A DNA stretch of 64,000 nt from Sphingomonas aurea (lineage in GTDB: Bacteria; Pseudomonadota; Alphaproteobacteria; Sphingomonadales; Sphingomonadaceae), in NCBI RefSeq assembly GCF_030678875.1, contig NZ_JAUUDS010000001.1, positions 310,001 through 374,000 on the forward strand. Direction: 5' to 3'. Each line of letters begins with the position of its first letter. Position 1 is the stretch's first letter. The notes beneath the pieces are model-generated. The model did not search any database. It saw only the letters and a program-made list of their open reading frames with translations, and was not told the origin of the DNA. Positions 25,157 through 34,447 of this stretch are shown in pieces. The position numbers were made by a program, and so were the translations under genes.

Positions 25157-26791
25157 GTGGACAGACGTCGGTTTCTTGCGGCCTGCGGGATCGGAGCGGG
25201 CGGGGTGCTGCTGCCTGGCTTCGCGGGGCGGGCAATCGCCGCCGACCAGCTTGGGGAGCCGATCGAGGCGGCGGTCAAGCGGCGGCTCGCGGATGCGGCG
25301 CTCTCCGCGGCGAAGCAGGGCGGGGCGAGCTACTGCGACGTGCGGGTCGGCCGGTATCTGCGTCAGTTCGTGATGACGCGCGAGGCGACGGTGCAGAATG
25401 TCGTCAACACCGAATCGACCGGCGTCGGCGTCCGCGTGATCGCCGACGGCGCCTGGGGCTTCGCCGCGACCAACGCGATGACCGCGGAGGCGGTGGCTGA
25501 GGCGACGCGGCTGGCGCTCGCCATTGCCAAGGCCAATGCGCGCAGCCAGACGTCGCCGGTCCAGCTGGCCCCCGCCAAGGGCGTGGGCGAGGTCAGCTGG
25601 CGCACACCGATCGTGCGCAACGGCATGGAGGTGCCCTTGCAGGAGAAGGTGGACCTACTGCTGGGCGTCAACGCCGCGGCGATCACCGCAGGGGCGAGTT
25701 TCGTCAACTCGCAGCTGTTCCTGGTCAACGAGCAGAAATATTTCGCCAGTTCGGACGGGTCGTACATCGACCAGGACATCCACCGGATCTGGGCGCCCTT
25801 CACCGTCACCGCGATCGACAAGGCGTCGGGCAAGTTCCGCACCCGCGACGGGCTATCGGCCCCGATGGGGCTCGGCTACGAGTATCTGGCGGGCCGGGCG
25901 ATGGACAAGACGACAGCGCCGAACGGCGTCGTCGCCTATGGCAAATCCTATGACATGCGCGAGGATGCCGTCGCCGCGGCGAAGCAGGCGCGCGAGAAGC
26001 TGACTGCGGCATCGGTGACGCCGGGCCGCTACGACCTGGTGCTCGATCCCAACCATCTCGGCCTGACCATCCACGAATCCGTCGGGCACCCGCTCGAGCT
26101 GGATCGGGTGCTGGGCTATGAGGCGAACTACGCTGGCACCAGCTTCGCCACGCTGGACAAGCGGGCGGCGGGGTATCGCTACGGCAGCGACAAGGTGACG
26201 GTTGTCGCCGACAAGTTGCAACCCGGCAGCCTGGGGGCGGTCGGCTATGACGACGAGGGCGTCAGGACGAAGCGGTGGAACCTGATCGAGGACGGCAAGC
26301 TGGTCGACTTCCAGGCGACGCGCGATCAGGCGCATATCCTGGGCAAGACCGAATCGGACGGTTGCTCCTATGCCGACAGCTGGGCCAACGTGCAGTTCCA
26401 GCGCATGCCCAACGTCTCGCTCCAGCCCGGCAAGGCGCGCCTCAGCGTCGCGGACATGATCGCCGGGGTCGACAACGGCATCTACATCATGGGCCGCGGC
26501 AGCTTCTCGATCGACCAGCAGCGCTACAACGCGCAGTTCGGCGGGCAGCTGTTCTACGAGATCAAGAAGGGCAAGATCACGCGGCCACTGGCCGATGTCG
26601 CCTATCAGATGCGCACGCCGGAGTTCTGGAACGCCTGCACCGCAACCTGCGATGAGCGGGATTACCGGCTGTTCGGCTCGTTCTTCGACGGCAAGGGCCA
26701 GCCGGGGCAGGTGTCGGCGGTCAGCCACGGGTCGGCGACGACGCGGTTCGACGGGATCAACGTCATCAGTACGGCGCGGTCACTGGGGTGA
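25157..26791 (+). CDS. TldD/PmbA-family metallopeptidase with Tat signal
   Basis: 544 residues from GTG 25157 (GGAG about eight bases upstream). The N-terminus DRRRFLAACGIGAGGVLLPG is a twin-arginine export signal with AIAAD as likely cleavage region. The catalytic HESVGHPLELD matches the HExxxH zinc motif of TldD. Classic TldD works as a cytosolic heterodimer with TldE; this copy stands alone and is predicted to be exported, so it is a separate branch. The C-terminal part contains NACTATCDERDYRL and SHGSATTRFDG. Substrate unknown. Confidence 0.87.
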   Translation: MDRRRFLAACGIGAGGVLLPGFAGRAIAADQLGEPIEAAVKRRLADAALSAAKQGGASYCDVRVGRYLRQFVMTREATVQNVVNTESTGVGVRVIADGAWGFAATNAMTAEAVAEATRLALAIAKANARSQTSPVQLAPAKGVGEVSWRTPIVRNGMEVPLQEKVDLLLGVNAAAITAGASFVNSQLFLVNEQKYFASSDGSYIDQDIHRIWAPFTVTAIDKASGKFRTRDGLSAPMGLGYEYLAGRAMDKTTAPNGVVAYGKSYDMREDAVAAAKQAREKLTAASVTPGRYDLVLDPNHLGLTIHESVGHPLELDRVLGYEANYAGTSFATLDKRAAGYRYGSDKVTVVADKLQPGSLGAVGYDDEGVRTKRWNLIEDGKLVDFQATRDQAHILGKTESDGCSYADSWANVQFQRMPNVSLQPGKARLSVADMIAGVDNGIYIMGRGSFSIDQQRYNAQFGGQLFYEIKKGKITRPLADVAYQMRTPEFWNACTATCDERDYRLFGSFFDGKGQPGQVSAVSHGSATTRFDGINVISTARSLG

Positions 26792-26796
26792 CGGGT

Positions 26797-27675
26797 TTAT
26801 GATTCCGATCGGTTTATCGCCGCCACGAACGCGCGGTATGCTTCGCTACCCTCCACCCGCATCGCCCGTTCGTCCTCGATCAGCACACCGATCGCGCGGG
26901 TTGGATGGAAGCCGGTCAGCGGCACCACCGCCACGCCCGATCCCGCATAGCACATCGGCATCACGGTGATCCCCAGCCCGGCGCGCACATAGGCGAGCGC
27001 GCGCTCGTCGCTGGTGGTGCGGGCCGCCATGAAGGGACGGACGCCGCGCGCGGTGAAGTGGCGGCTGGTTTCGGCCAGCGCCTCGCAGTGGCGGCGGACG
27101 ATCATCGGCTCCGCGGCGACCTCCTGCGCCTCGATCGCGCTCCGCCCGGCGAGCGGGTGGTCGAGCGGCAGGGCCATGCCATAGCCCTCCTCGAACAGGA
27201 TACGTCGCCGCCGCGGGTCGCTGCCGGTGGGGCCGAGCAGCGCGTCGATCCGCCCCCGGTCGAGGAGCGGCAGCAGCGTGCGCAGCGGCCCCTCGACCAC
27301 CTCCAGCCGCTCGGTCGCGGTGGCGCGTCGGGCGGCGGCGAGCGCGGCCTCGATCCGCTCGCCGGGCAGCGTGGCGACGATGCCAAGGCGCAGCGGCGTC
27401 GCATCGATATCGGTGGTGACGTCGCGCTCGGCCTCGGCGAACTCGGCCTCGATCCGGCGGGCATGGCCGGCGAAGCGGGTACCGGCGGCGGTCAGCTCGA
27501 CCCGGCGATTGGTGCGCAGGAACAGCGCGCGGCCCAGTTCCGCCTCCAGCTTGGCGATTCCGACCGACAGCGTCGGCTGCGATACCCGGCAGTGCAGTGC
27601 CGCCCGCGAGAAATTGCCCTGGTCGACGACCGCCAGGAAATAGCGCAGCAGATAGCGGTCGATCATAGATGCCAT
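26797..27675 (-). CDS. LysR-type transcriptional regulator
   Basis: 292 residues. The N-terminal winged helix-turn-helix (about 7-65) reads LRYFLAVVDQGNFSRAALHCRVSQPTLS, and the rest is a periplasmic-binding-like effector domain. An ATG three codons later is an alternative start. It is divergent from the isovaleryl-CoA dehydrogenase gene with a 98-nt gap, the usual arrangement for a LysR regulator and its target, so it may control leucine catabolism. It converges on the TldD-like gene. Confidence 0.93.
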   Translation of the reverse strand: MASMIDRYLLRYFLAVVDQGNFSRAALHCRVSQPTLSVGIAKLEAELGRALFLRTNRRVELTAAGTRFAGHARRIEAEFAEAERDVTTDIDATPLRLGIVATLPGERIEAALAAARRATATERLEVVEGPLRTLLPLLDRGRIDALLGPTGSDPRRRRILFEEGYGMALPLDHPLAGRSAIEAQEVAAEPMIVRRHCEALAETSRHFTARGVRPFMAARTTSDERALAYVRAGLGITVMPMCYAGSGVAVVPLTGFHPTRAIGVLIEDERAMRVEGSEAYRAFVAAINRSES

Positions 27676-27773
27676 CTATAGCGTGTTTGCCGCCGGTTCA
27701 ATTTTGCCGGGATCGCTTCGGGTGGTAGGAGGTTGGTCTGACGACGACCCCGACGGGGCGGATGGGAGAGCCG

Positions 27774-28940
27774 ATGACGCCTGATTTCGACTTCGCCTTG
27801 GGCGAGGCCGCCGAGATGATCCGCGACACCACCCGGCGCTTCGCCGCCGACCGGATCGCACCGCTGGCCGCCGCCATCGATGCCGAGGATCGCTTCCCGC
27901 AGGATCTGTGGCCGGCGATGGGCGAGCTGGGCCTGCACGGCATCACGGTCGCGGAGGCCGATGGCGGCCTGGGCCTGGGCTATCTGGAGCATGTCGTCGC
28001 GGTCGAGGAGGTCAGCCGCGCTTCGGCCTCGGTCGGCCTCAGCTACGGCGCGCACTCCAACCTGTGCATCAACCAGATCGCGCGCTGGGCGAACCCCGAG
28101 CAGAAGGCCAGATACCTGCCAAAGCTGATCTCCGGCGAGCATGTCGGCAGCCTGGCGATGTCGGAAGCGGGCGCGGGGTCGGACGTCGTCTCGATGAAGC
28201 TGCGTGCCGAGCGCCGCGACGACGGCTATGTGCTGAACGGCACCAAGTTCTGGATCACCAACGCCGCCTATGCCGACACGCTGGTCGTCTATGCCAAGAC
28301 CGGGGAAGGGTCGCGCGGCATCACCGCCTTCCTGATCGAGCGGGATATGCCCGGCTTCTCGATCGGGCAGAAGATCGACAAGATGGGAATGCGTGGCTCG
28401 CCGACCGCGGAGCTGGTGTTCGACGACTGTTTCGTGCCGACCGGCAACGTGATGGGGCCGGAGAATGGCGGCGTCGGCGTGCTGATGAGCGGGCTGGATT
28501 ACGAGCGCGCGGTGCTCGCCGGAATCCAGCTGGGCATCATGCAGGCGTGCCTCGACGTGGTCGTCCCCTATGTCCGCGAGCGGCGGCAGTTCGGCCAGCC
28601 GATCGGGCAGTTCCAGCTGATCCAGGCGAAGGTCGCCGACATGTATGTCGCGCTCAATTCCTCGCGCGCCTATGTCTATGCGGTGGCGCGCAGCTGCGAC
28701 GCTGGGCGGACGACACGGTTCGACGCCGCCGGCGCGATCCTGTTGGCGAGCGAGAATGCGGTGAAGGTCGCGCTGGAGGCGATCCAGGCGCTGGGCGGCG
28801 CCGGCTATACCAAGGACTGGCCGGTCGAGCGCTTCCTGCGCGACGCCAAGCTGCTGGATATCGGCGCGGGCACGAACGAGATCCGGCGGATGCTGATCGG
28901 CCGCGAACTGATCGGCGCGGCCGAGCGGGTGGCACAGTGA
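27774..28940 (+). CDS. liuA: Isovaleryl-CoA dehydrogenase
   Basis: 388 residues; the ATG at 27774 is chosen because GGGAGAG lies directly upstream (an ATG four codons earlier overlaps that site). Acyl-CoA dehydrogenase motifs: [11 protein letters not shown] and [11 protein letters not shown] in the FAD region. [11 protein letters not shown] carries the catalytic Glu (about 244) in the helix-G position typical of isovaleryl-CoA dehydrogenases. The C-terminus has [16 protein letters not shown]. It oxidises isovaleryl-CoA to 3-methylcrotonyl-CoA, the substrate of the carboxylase encoded next. Confidence 0.94.
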   Translation: MTPDFDFALGEAAEMIRDTTRRFAADRIAPLAAAIDAEDRFPQDLWPAMGELGLHGITVAEADGGLGLGYLEHVVAVEEVSRASASVGLSYGAHSNLCINQIARWANPEQKARYLPKLISGEHVGSLAMSEAGAGSDVVSMKLRAERRDDGYVLNGTKFWITNAAYADTLVVYAKTGEGSRGITAFLIERDMPGFSIGQKIDKMGMRGSPTAELVFDDCFVPTGNVMGPENGGVGVLMSGLDYERAVLAGIQLGIMQACLDVVVPYVRERRQFGQPIGQFQLIQAKVADMYVALNSSRAYVYAVARSCDAGRTTRFDAAGAILLASENAVKVALEAIQALGGAGYTKDWPVERFLRDAKLLDIGAGTNEIRRMLIGRELIGAAERVAQ

Positions 28941-28950
28941 GGGGGGTGCG

Positions 28951-29081
28951 GATCCTCCCCGGCACGGGGAGGGGGACCGCGCCCGCAGGGCGTGGTGGAG
29001 GGGGAGCGCCACAGGCGCGCCGCTCGTGGATAGCCCCCTCCACCAGCTTCGCTGGTCCCCCTCCCCGTGCCGGGGAGGATC
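28951..29081. repeat. Interspersed inverted repeat, copy 2 (between liuA and liuB)
   Basis: A full-length copy of about 131 bp. The outer 28-nt arms (28951-28978 and 29054-29081) are perfect inverted repeats, each itself a palindrome CTCCCCGGCACGGGGAG; inner arms TGGTGGAGGGGG and CCCCCTCCACCA pair as well. Its right edge GGGGAGGAT supplies the ribosome binding site of liuB. Confidence 0.85.
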
Positions 29082-29085
29082 TGGC

Positions 29086-30687
29086 ATGACCGCGCCCGTC
29101 CTCACCACCGCACTGTCGGCGGACAGCGAAGCCGTCCGCACCAACGCCGCGCACAACCGCGCGTTGGCCGAGCGGCTGCGCACCGATGTCGCCACCGCAG
29201 GGCTCGGCGGCAGCACCGCGTCGCGAGACCGCCACGTCGCACGCGGCAAGCTGCTCCCCCGCGACCGGGTCGAGCGGCTGCTCGACCCCGGCTCGCCCTT
29301 CCTCGAAATCGGCCAGTTGGCTGCGCACGGCCTCTACAACGGCGAGGTGCCCGGCGCCGGGCTGATCTGCGGCATCGGCCGCGTATCCGGCCGGCAGGTC
29401 ATGATCGTCTGCAACGACGCGACCGTGAAGGGCGGCACCTATTACCCGCTCACCGTCAAGAAGCATCTGCGTGCGCAGGAGATCGCGCAGGAAAACCGGC
29501 TGCCTTGCGTCTACCTCGTCGACAGCGGCGGTGCCAATTTGCCGCATCAGGCAGAGGTGTTTCCCGATCGCGAGCATTTCGGCCGCATCTTCTTCAACCA
29601 GGCGCAGATGTCCTCGCTCGGCATACCGCAGATCGCCTGCGTCATGGGCAGCTGCACCGCCGGTGGCGCCTATGTGCCCGCCATGTCGGACGAGACGGTG
29701 ATCGTCCGCGGGCAGGGGACGATCTTCCTCGCCGGCCCGCCGCTCGTGAAGGCGGCGACCGGTGAGGTCATCTCGGCCGAGGAACTGGGCGGGGCGGAGA
29801 CGCACGGCCGCCGCTCGGGCGTCGTCGATCACGTGGCCGAGAATGACGATCACGCGCTCACCATCGTCCGCGACATCGTCGCCACGCTGCCACCGCCGCG
29901 CGTGCCGGAACTGAACCTGCGGGCGCCACGCGACCCGATCCATCCGCCCGAGGACCTGTACGGCATCGTTCCACAGGATGTGCGCGCGCCCTATGACGTG
30001 CATGAGGTGATCGCCCGGCTGGTCGACGGGTCCGAGTTCCACGAGTTCAAGGCGCTCTACGGCGCGTCGCTGGTGTGCGGTTTCGCGCACATCCACGGCA
30101 AGCCGGTCGCGATCCTGGCGAACAACGGCGTGCTCTTCTCGGAGAGCGCGCAAAAGGGTGCGCACTTCATCGAGCTGGCGTGCCAGCGCCGCGTGCCGCT
30201 GCTGTTCCTCCAGAACATCTCCGGCTTCATGGTCGGTGGAAAGTATGAGGCCGAAGGCATTGCGAAACATGGCGCGAAGCTGGTGACCGCGGTCGCCACC
30301 GCCAGCGTGCCCAAGATCACGATCCTGATCGGCGGCAGCTTCGGCGCGGGCAACTACGGGATGTGCGGGCGCGCCTATGGCCCACGCTTCCTGTTCACCT
30401 GGCCTAATGCGCGGATCAGCGTGATGGGTGGCGAACAGGCGGCAAGCGTCCTCGCCACTGTCCACCGCGATGCCGAGCGCTGGACGCCCGAAGAGGCGGA
30501 GGCGTTCAAGGCGCCGGTCCGCGCGAAATATGAGGATGAGGGCAATCCCTGGTACGCCACCGCGCGACTGTGGGACGACGGCATCGTCGACCCGGCCCAG
30601 ACTCGCGACGTGCTGGGCCTCGCGCTCGACGCCTGCCTAAATGCCCCGGTGGCGGAGGCGCCCCGCTTCGGGGTGTTCCGGATGTGA
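29086..30687 (+). CDS. liuB: Methylcrotonyl-CoA carboxylase, carboxyltransferase (beta) subunit
   Basis: 533 residues, typical length. ATG 29086 follows GGGGAGGAT by six bases. Carboxyltransferase-domain features: [76 protein letters not shown] and [16 protein letters not shown]. It transfers carboxyl from biotin to 3-methylcrotonyl-CoA, giving 3-methylglutaconyl-CoA. It works with the biotin-carrying subunit encoded immediately downstream. Confidence 0.96.
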   Translation: MTAPVLTTALSADSEAVRTNAAHNRALAERLRTDVATAGLGGSTASRDRHVARGKLLPRDRVERLLDPGSPFLEIGQLAAHGLYNGEVPGAGLICGIGRVSGRQVMIVCNDATVKGGTYYPLTVKKHLRAQEIAQENRLPCVYLVDSGGANLPHQAEVFPDREHFGRIFFNQAQMSSLGIPQIACVMGSCTAGGAYVPAMSDETVIVRGQGTIFLAGPPLVKAATGEVISAEELGGAETHGRRSGVVDHVAENDDHALTIVRDIVATLPPPRVPELNLRAPRDPIHPPEDLYGIVPQDVRAPYDVHEVIARLVDGSEFHEFKALYGASLVCGFAHIHGKPVAILANNGVLFSESAQKGAHFIELACQRRVPLLFLQNISGFMVGGKYEAEGIAKHGAKLVTAVATASVPKITILIGGSFGAGNYGMCGRAYGPRFLFTWPNARISVMGGEQAASVLATVHRDAERWTPEEAEAFKAPVRAKYEDEGNPWYATARLWDDGIVDPAQTRDVLGLALDACLNAPVAEAPRFGVFRM

Positions 30688-30698
30688 TGGAGCAAGCC

Positions 30699-32549
30699 AT
30701 GCCGATCATCCCCTCGCTGCTGATCGCCAATCGCGGCGAGATCGCCTGCCGGATCATCCGCACCGCGCGCCGGGTGGGCATCCGAACGGTCGCGGTCTAT
30801 TCCGACGCGGATGCCGATGCGCTCCACGTCCGCATGGCCGACACCGCCGTTGCCATCGGACCGGCAGCGGCGCGCGAGAGCTATCTGGTCGGCGAGCGGA
30901 TTATCGCCGCCGCGAAGGAGAGCGGCGCCGCGGCGATCCACCCCGGCTATGGCTTCCTGTCGGAGAATGCCGAGTTTGCCGAGGCGGTTACGGCTGCCGG
31001 CCTGATCTGGGTCGGCCCACGTCCCGCCAGCATCCGCGCGATGGGGCTGAAGGATGCGGCCAAGGCGCGGATGATCGCGGCGGGCGTGCCGGTCACGCCC
31101 GGCTATCTGGGCGAGGACCAGTCGCCCGACCGGCTGGCGGCAGAGGCGGCGGCGATCGGCTATCCGGTGCTCATCAAGGCGGTGGCCGGCGGCGGCGGCA
31201 AGGGGATGCGCCGCGTCGACGACCCCGCTGCCTTCGCCGACGCGCTTGCCTCCTGCCAGCGCGAGGCGGCGTCCTCGTTCGGCGACGCGCGCGTGCTGAT
31301 CGAGAAGTACATCCTGTCGCCCCGCCATATCGAGGTGCAGGTCTTCGGCGACACGCACGGGAACGTCGTCCACCTGTTCGAGCGCGACTGCTCGCTCCAG
31401 CGCCGCCACCAGAAGGTGATCGAGGAGGCGCCGGCGCCGGGCATGGATGACGCCACTCGCGCCGCCGTGTGCGACGCGGCGGTGAAGGCGGCGCGTGCGG
31501 TCGACTATGTCGGCGCGGGCACGATCGAGTTCATCGCCGACGCCAGTGAAGGGCTTCGTGCCGACCGTATCTGGTTCATGGAAATGAACACGCGGCTTCA
31601 GGTCGAGCATCCGGTGACCGAGGCGATCACCGGCCAGGATCTGGTCGAGTGGCAGCTGCGAGTCGCCTCCGGCGAGCCGCTGCCGCTGCGTCAGGATGAA
31701 CTGGCGATCCGTGGCTGGGCGATGGAGGCGCGCCTCTATGCCGAGGATCCGGCGAAAGGCTTCCTGCCGTCGATCGGGCGGCTCGACCGGTTTGATCTGG
31801 GCAATGCGGTGCGGATCGATACGGGGGTCGAGCAGGGCGCGACGATCTCGCCCTGGTACGATCCGATGATCGCCAAGCTGATTGCGTGGGGGCCGGACCG
31901 GGATACCGCCCGCACCACGCTGGCCGAGGCGGTGGAGCAGGCGGTGATCTGGCCGGTGCGCACCAATGCCGGCTTCCTGGTACGCGCGCTGGAGCATCCC
32001 GGCTTTGCGGCTGGCGAGATGGATACGGGACTGATCGCGCGCGAAGGGGACGCGCTGATGCCGTCTGCTCGCCCCACCGAGGTGGCGCTGGCCGATGCGG
32101 CGGCGGCGCTGGCCGGGGCAGGGCCGCTGGCGGGGTTTCGGCTGAACGCACCGGCACGCCGGGATGCCCTGTTCCTGCTCGATGACGAGGCGGTCAGCCT
32201 GCCCGTCGGGGCGGAGGCACATGAGGATGCGGGTGATGGTCAGCCCGACCTGCTGATCGCCGAGCGCGGGCAGGTCTGGCGGCTGGCGCCGTGGCGGGCG
32301 TCGGGCGGGGCGTCGGGCGGGGCGGCGGATGGCGTGATCCTGTCGCCGATGCCAGGCCGGGTGATCGCCGTCGACGTGACGGCGGGCGACACGGTGACGC
32401 GCGGACAGAAGCTCGTCACGCTGGAGGCGATGAAGATGGAACATGCGCTGACCGCCCCGTTCGACGGGGTGGTCGAGGAACTGCCGGTCGCGGCGGGCGC
32501 ACAGGTGACCGAGGGGGCGCTGCTGATCCGGATCGGGGCGGTGGAATAA
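30699..32549 (+). CDS. liuD: Methylcrotonyl-CoA carboxylase, biotin carboxylase/carrier (alpha) subunit
   Basis: 616 residues from ATG 30699, which has GGAG six bases upstream; an ATG at 30687 overlapping the liuB stop is the alternative. Biotin carboxylase domain: LLIANRGEIACRI, HPGYGFLSENAEFA, the glycine loop KAVAGGGGKGMR, EMNTRLQVEHPVTE. The C-terminal biotinyl domain has EAMKMEH with the lysine to be biotinylated. A short BT-type linker domain lies between. It makes carboxybiotin with ATP and bicarbonate. No methylglutaconyl-CoA hydratase or HMG-CoA lyase follows here. Confidence 0.96.
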   Translation: MPIIPSLLIANRGEIACRIIRTARRVGIRTVAVYSDADADALHVRMADTAVAIGPAAARESYLVGERIIAAAKESGAAAIHPGYGFLSENAEFAEAVTAAGLIWVGPRPASIRAMGLKDAAKARMIAAGVPVTPGYLGEDQSPDRLAAEAAAIGYPVLIKAVAGGGGKGMRRVDDPAAFADALASCQREAASSFGDARVLIEKYILSPRHIEVQVFGDTHGNVVHLFERDCSLQRRHQKVIEEAPAPGMDDATRAAVCDAAVKAARAVDYVGAGTIEFIADASEGLRADRIWFMEMNTRLQVEHPVTEAITGQDLVEWQLRVASGEPLPLRQDELAIRGWAMEARLYAEDPAKGFLPSIGRLDRFDLGNAVRIDTGVEQGATISPWYDPMIAKLIAWGPDRDTARTTLAEAVEQAVIWPVRTNAGFLVRALEHPGFAAGEMDTGLIAREGDALMPSARPTEVALADAAAALAGAGPLAGFRLNAPARRDALFLLDDEAVSLPVGAEAHEDAGDGQPDLLIAERGQVWRLAPWRASGGASGGAADGVILSPMPGRVIAVDVTAGDTVTRGQKLVTLEAMKMEHALTAPFDGVVEELPVAAGAQVTEGALLIRIGAVE

Positions 32550-32552
32550 CGG

Positions 32553-33383
32553 CTAAGGCTTCAGCGCATCCGCCAGCGAGGTGCGCCCGCTGCCGCGCCG
32601 GGCCGGCAGCGGCTGGCTGGGATCGGGCGACCAGCCGGTCAGATAGATGATGTCGATCCGCTCGCGTGTGCGCCCGTCCGCCCCTGCCGCCGCGCTGAAC
32701 GCCTGAGCCGCCCCCGCCAGCGCTGCGCGGGACAGGGGGTGCCGTTCGGCGAGGACACCGGTGCCGGCCATGCCGCGCAGATCCTCGACCAGACGGAACA
32801 GATCCGGATAGCCGATGTCGAGCGTCTCGATATCGGCGACCGGCAGTGCGAAGCCCGCGCGGACCAGCAGGTCGCCGGCCGATCGCACATCGACCTGCGG
32901 GTGCAGCCGCGCCACCGGCCGCTCGCGCTCCGCTGTCGCCAGCGCGCGGCGCAGGACGGGAAACGACCCCGCGCCGACGAACGCCGCCAGGAACAGTCCG
33001 TCGGGCCGCAGCACCCGGCGCGCCAACGTCAGCGCGCCGGGCAGGTCGCCGATCTGGTCGAGTACCCCGGCACTGACGACGCAGTCGAATGCACCATCGG
33101 CAAAGGGCAGGCGATCCTCGTCCCCCTGCACGCCGGCGCTGGCCCGTGCGAAGCGATAGCCCGCATCGACCCGCGCGATACGAGCGCCGGCCGGCACCGG
33201 GAAGGCGCCGTCGAAACTGCCCAGGTCGAGGATATCGGTGAAGTCGCGCGTCACCGCGTCGAGCCGCTCGGCAATCCCGTCGAGCATCGCCGCGCGCAGG
33301 AAATCATGCGCACCATAGCCTGGTGCGGCGCGATCGCGCCGCCGCCGGCGCAGCGCGCGATCGAAGATGTCGGGGACGGCCAT
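32553..33383 (-). CDS. BioC/NDUFAF5-like SAM-dependent methyltransferase
   Basis: 276 residues from ATG 33383. SAM-binding region TDILDLGSFDGAFPV, then FADGAFDCVVSAGVLDQIGDLPGAL and LRPDGLFLAAFVGAGSF, as in BioC-like and mitochondrial NDUFAF5-like enzymes. The long helical C-terminus includes DLFRLVEDLRGMAGTG. It converges with liuD (3-nt gap) and is divergent from comF with a 42-nt gap; this position next to comF-grxC is common in alphaproteobacteria. Whether it methylates malonyl-ACP or hydroxylates an arginine, as NDUFAF5 does, cannot be decided. Confidence 0.85.
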   Translation of the reverse strand: MAVPDIFDRALRRRRRDRAAPGYGAHDFLRAAMLDGIAERLDAVTRDFTDILDLGSFDGAFPVPAGARIARVDAGYRFARASAGVQGDEDRLPFADGAFDCVVSAGVLDQIGDLPGALTLARRVLRPDGLFLAAFVGAGSFPVLRRALATAERERPVARLHPQVDVRSAGDLLVRAGFALPVADIETLDIGYPDLFRLVEDLRGMAGTGVLAERHPLSRAALAGAAQAFSAAAGADGRTRERIDIIYLTGWSPDPSQPLPARRGSGRTSLADALKP

Positions 33384-33425
33384 GCCGGCGCTTGTGCCCC
33401 GCGCGGTCCGCAGCGACAAGCGGCG

Positions 33426-34157
33426 ATGCTCCGCCCGCTGACGACTCCGCTGCGCTGGATCGCGGATTACGCCCTGCCGCCGCGCTGCCCCGGCTGCGGC
33501 GTGCCGGTGGGGGCCGATCATCGCTTCTGCGCCGATTGCTGGAGCGGACTGCGCTTCCTGGGGCCACCCTGGTGCGCGGCGTGCCACCTGCCGTTCGACC
33601 ATGACCGTGGCGCCGATGCGGTCTGCGCGGCGTGTGCGCAGACGCCGCCCCGCCACGCCGGGGTTCGTGCCGCCGTCGCCTATGGCCCGGTCGCGGGCGC
33701 GCTGGCGGTGCGGCTGAAACATGGCGGGCGGATCGCGCTGGCCGATACGATGGCGCGCGCCATGGTGCGGTTGATGCCCGAAGACGCCGACCTGCTGGTG
33801 CCGGTGCCGCTCCATCGCGGACGGCTGTGGCGACGCGGGTTCAATCAGGCGGTCCTGATTGGTGCGGCGGTGTCGCGACTGACCGGGGTAACGCAGCCGG
33901 TGGACGCGCTGGAGCGACGCCGCGCGACGACGCTGCTGCGCGGGCTCGGCCGGCGCGCGCGGGCCAGGACGGTCGCGGGGGCATTCGTCGTGCCGGCGGG
34001 GCGACGCAATCTGGTCAGGGGACGGGCGGTGGTGCTGGTCGACGACGTCTATACGACCGGCGCGACCGCCGCTGCCTGCACCCGGGCACTGCGCGCGGCG
34101 GGCGCACGGTCGGTGACGGTGCTGTGCTGGGCGCGGGTATTGCCGGGCGACGATTGA
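33426..34157 (+). CDS. comF: ComF family phosphoribosyltransferase-like protein
   Basis: 243 residues. The N-terminal double zinc ribbon is complete: CPGC, CADC, CAAC, CAAC. The C-terminal type I PRTase fold has the PRPP motif VVLVDDVYTTGAT near residue 200, and VPVPLHRGRLWRRGFNQA, a ComF signature. ComF/GntX proteins are linked to DNA uptake and recombination. ATG 33426 is preceded by a modest site. First gene of a five- or six-gene operon with grxC, nitrilase, DUF1178 and EamA. Confidence 0.93.
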   Translation: MLRPLTTPLRWIADYALPPRCPGCGVPVGADHRFCADCWSGLRFLGPPWCAACHLPFDHDRGADAVCAACAQTPPRHAGVRAAVAYGPVAGALAVRLKHGGRIALADTMARAMVRLMPEDADLLVPVPLHRGRLWRRGFNQAVLIGAAVSRLTGVTQPVDALERRRATTLLRGLGRRARARTVAGAFVVPAGRRNLVRGRAVVLVDDVYTTGATAAACTRALRAAGARSVTVLCWARVLPGDD

Positions 34158-34189
34158 CAAGCGACGGTCGGCATCACACCTCCGTCGGC

Positions 34190-34447
34190 ATGGCCCAGGT
34201 AGAAATCTATACGAAGGCGTTTTGCCCCTATTGCTCCCGCGCAATGCGCCTGCTGGCGGACAAGGGCGTCACGCCCGAGGAGGTCGACATCACCATGGGC
34301 GGCCCGCGCCGGCAGGAGATGATCCAGCGCGCCAACGGTCGCACCACGGTGCCGCAGGTCTTCATCGACGGGCGGCATATCGGCGGCTCGGACGATCTGG
34401 TCGCGCTCGACCGGGCAGGGGGGCTCGACCCGCTGCTGGCGGCGTGA
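34190..34447 (+). CDS. grxC: Glutaredoxin 3
   Basis: 85 residues with the dithiol active site CPYC at positions 12-15 and the glutathione-binding elements TVPQVFIDG and GGSDDL. It reduces disulfides using glutathione. Its TGA overlaps the GTG of the next gene. Confidence 0.97.
   Translation: MAQVEIYTKAFCPYCSRAMRLLADKGVTPEEVDITMGGPRRQEMIQRANGRTTVPQVFIDGRHIGGSDDLVALDRAGGLDPLLAA

Noticed and set aside
33384..34244. 287-codon upstream extension of the BioC-like methyltransferase
   Set aside because: It is antisense to comF, whose zinc and PRTase motifs are intact.
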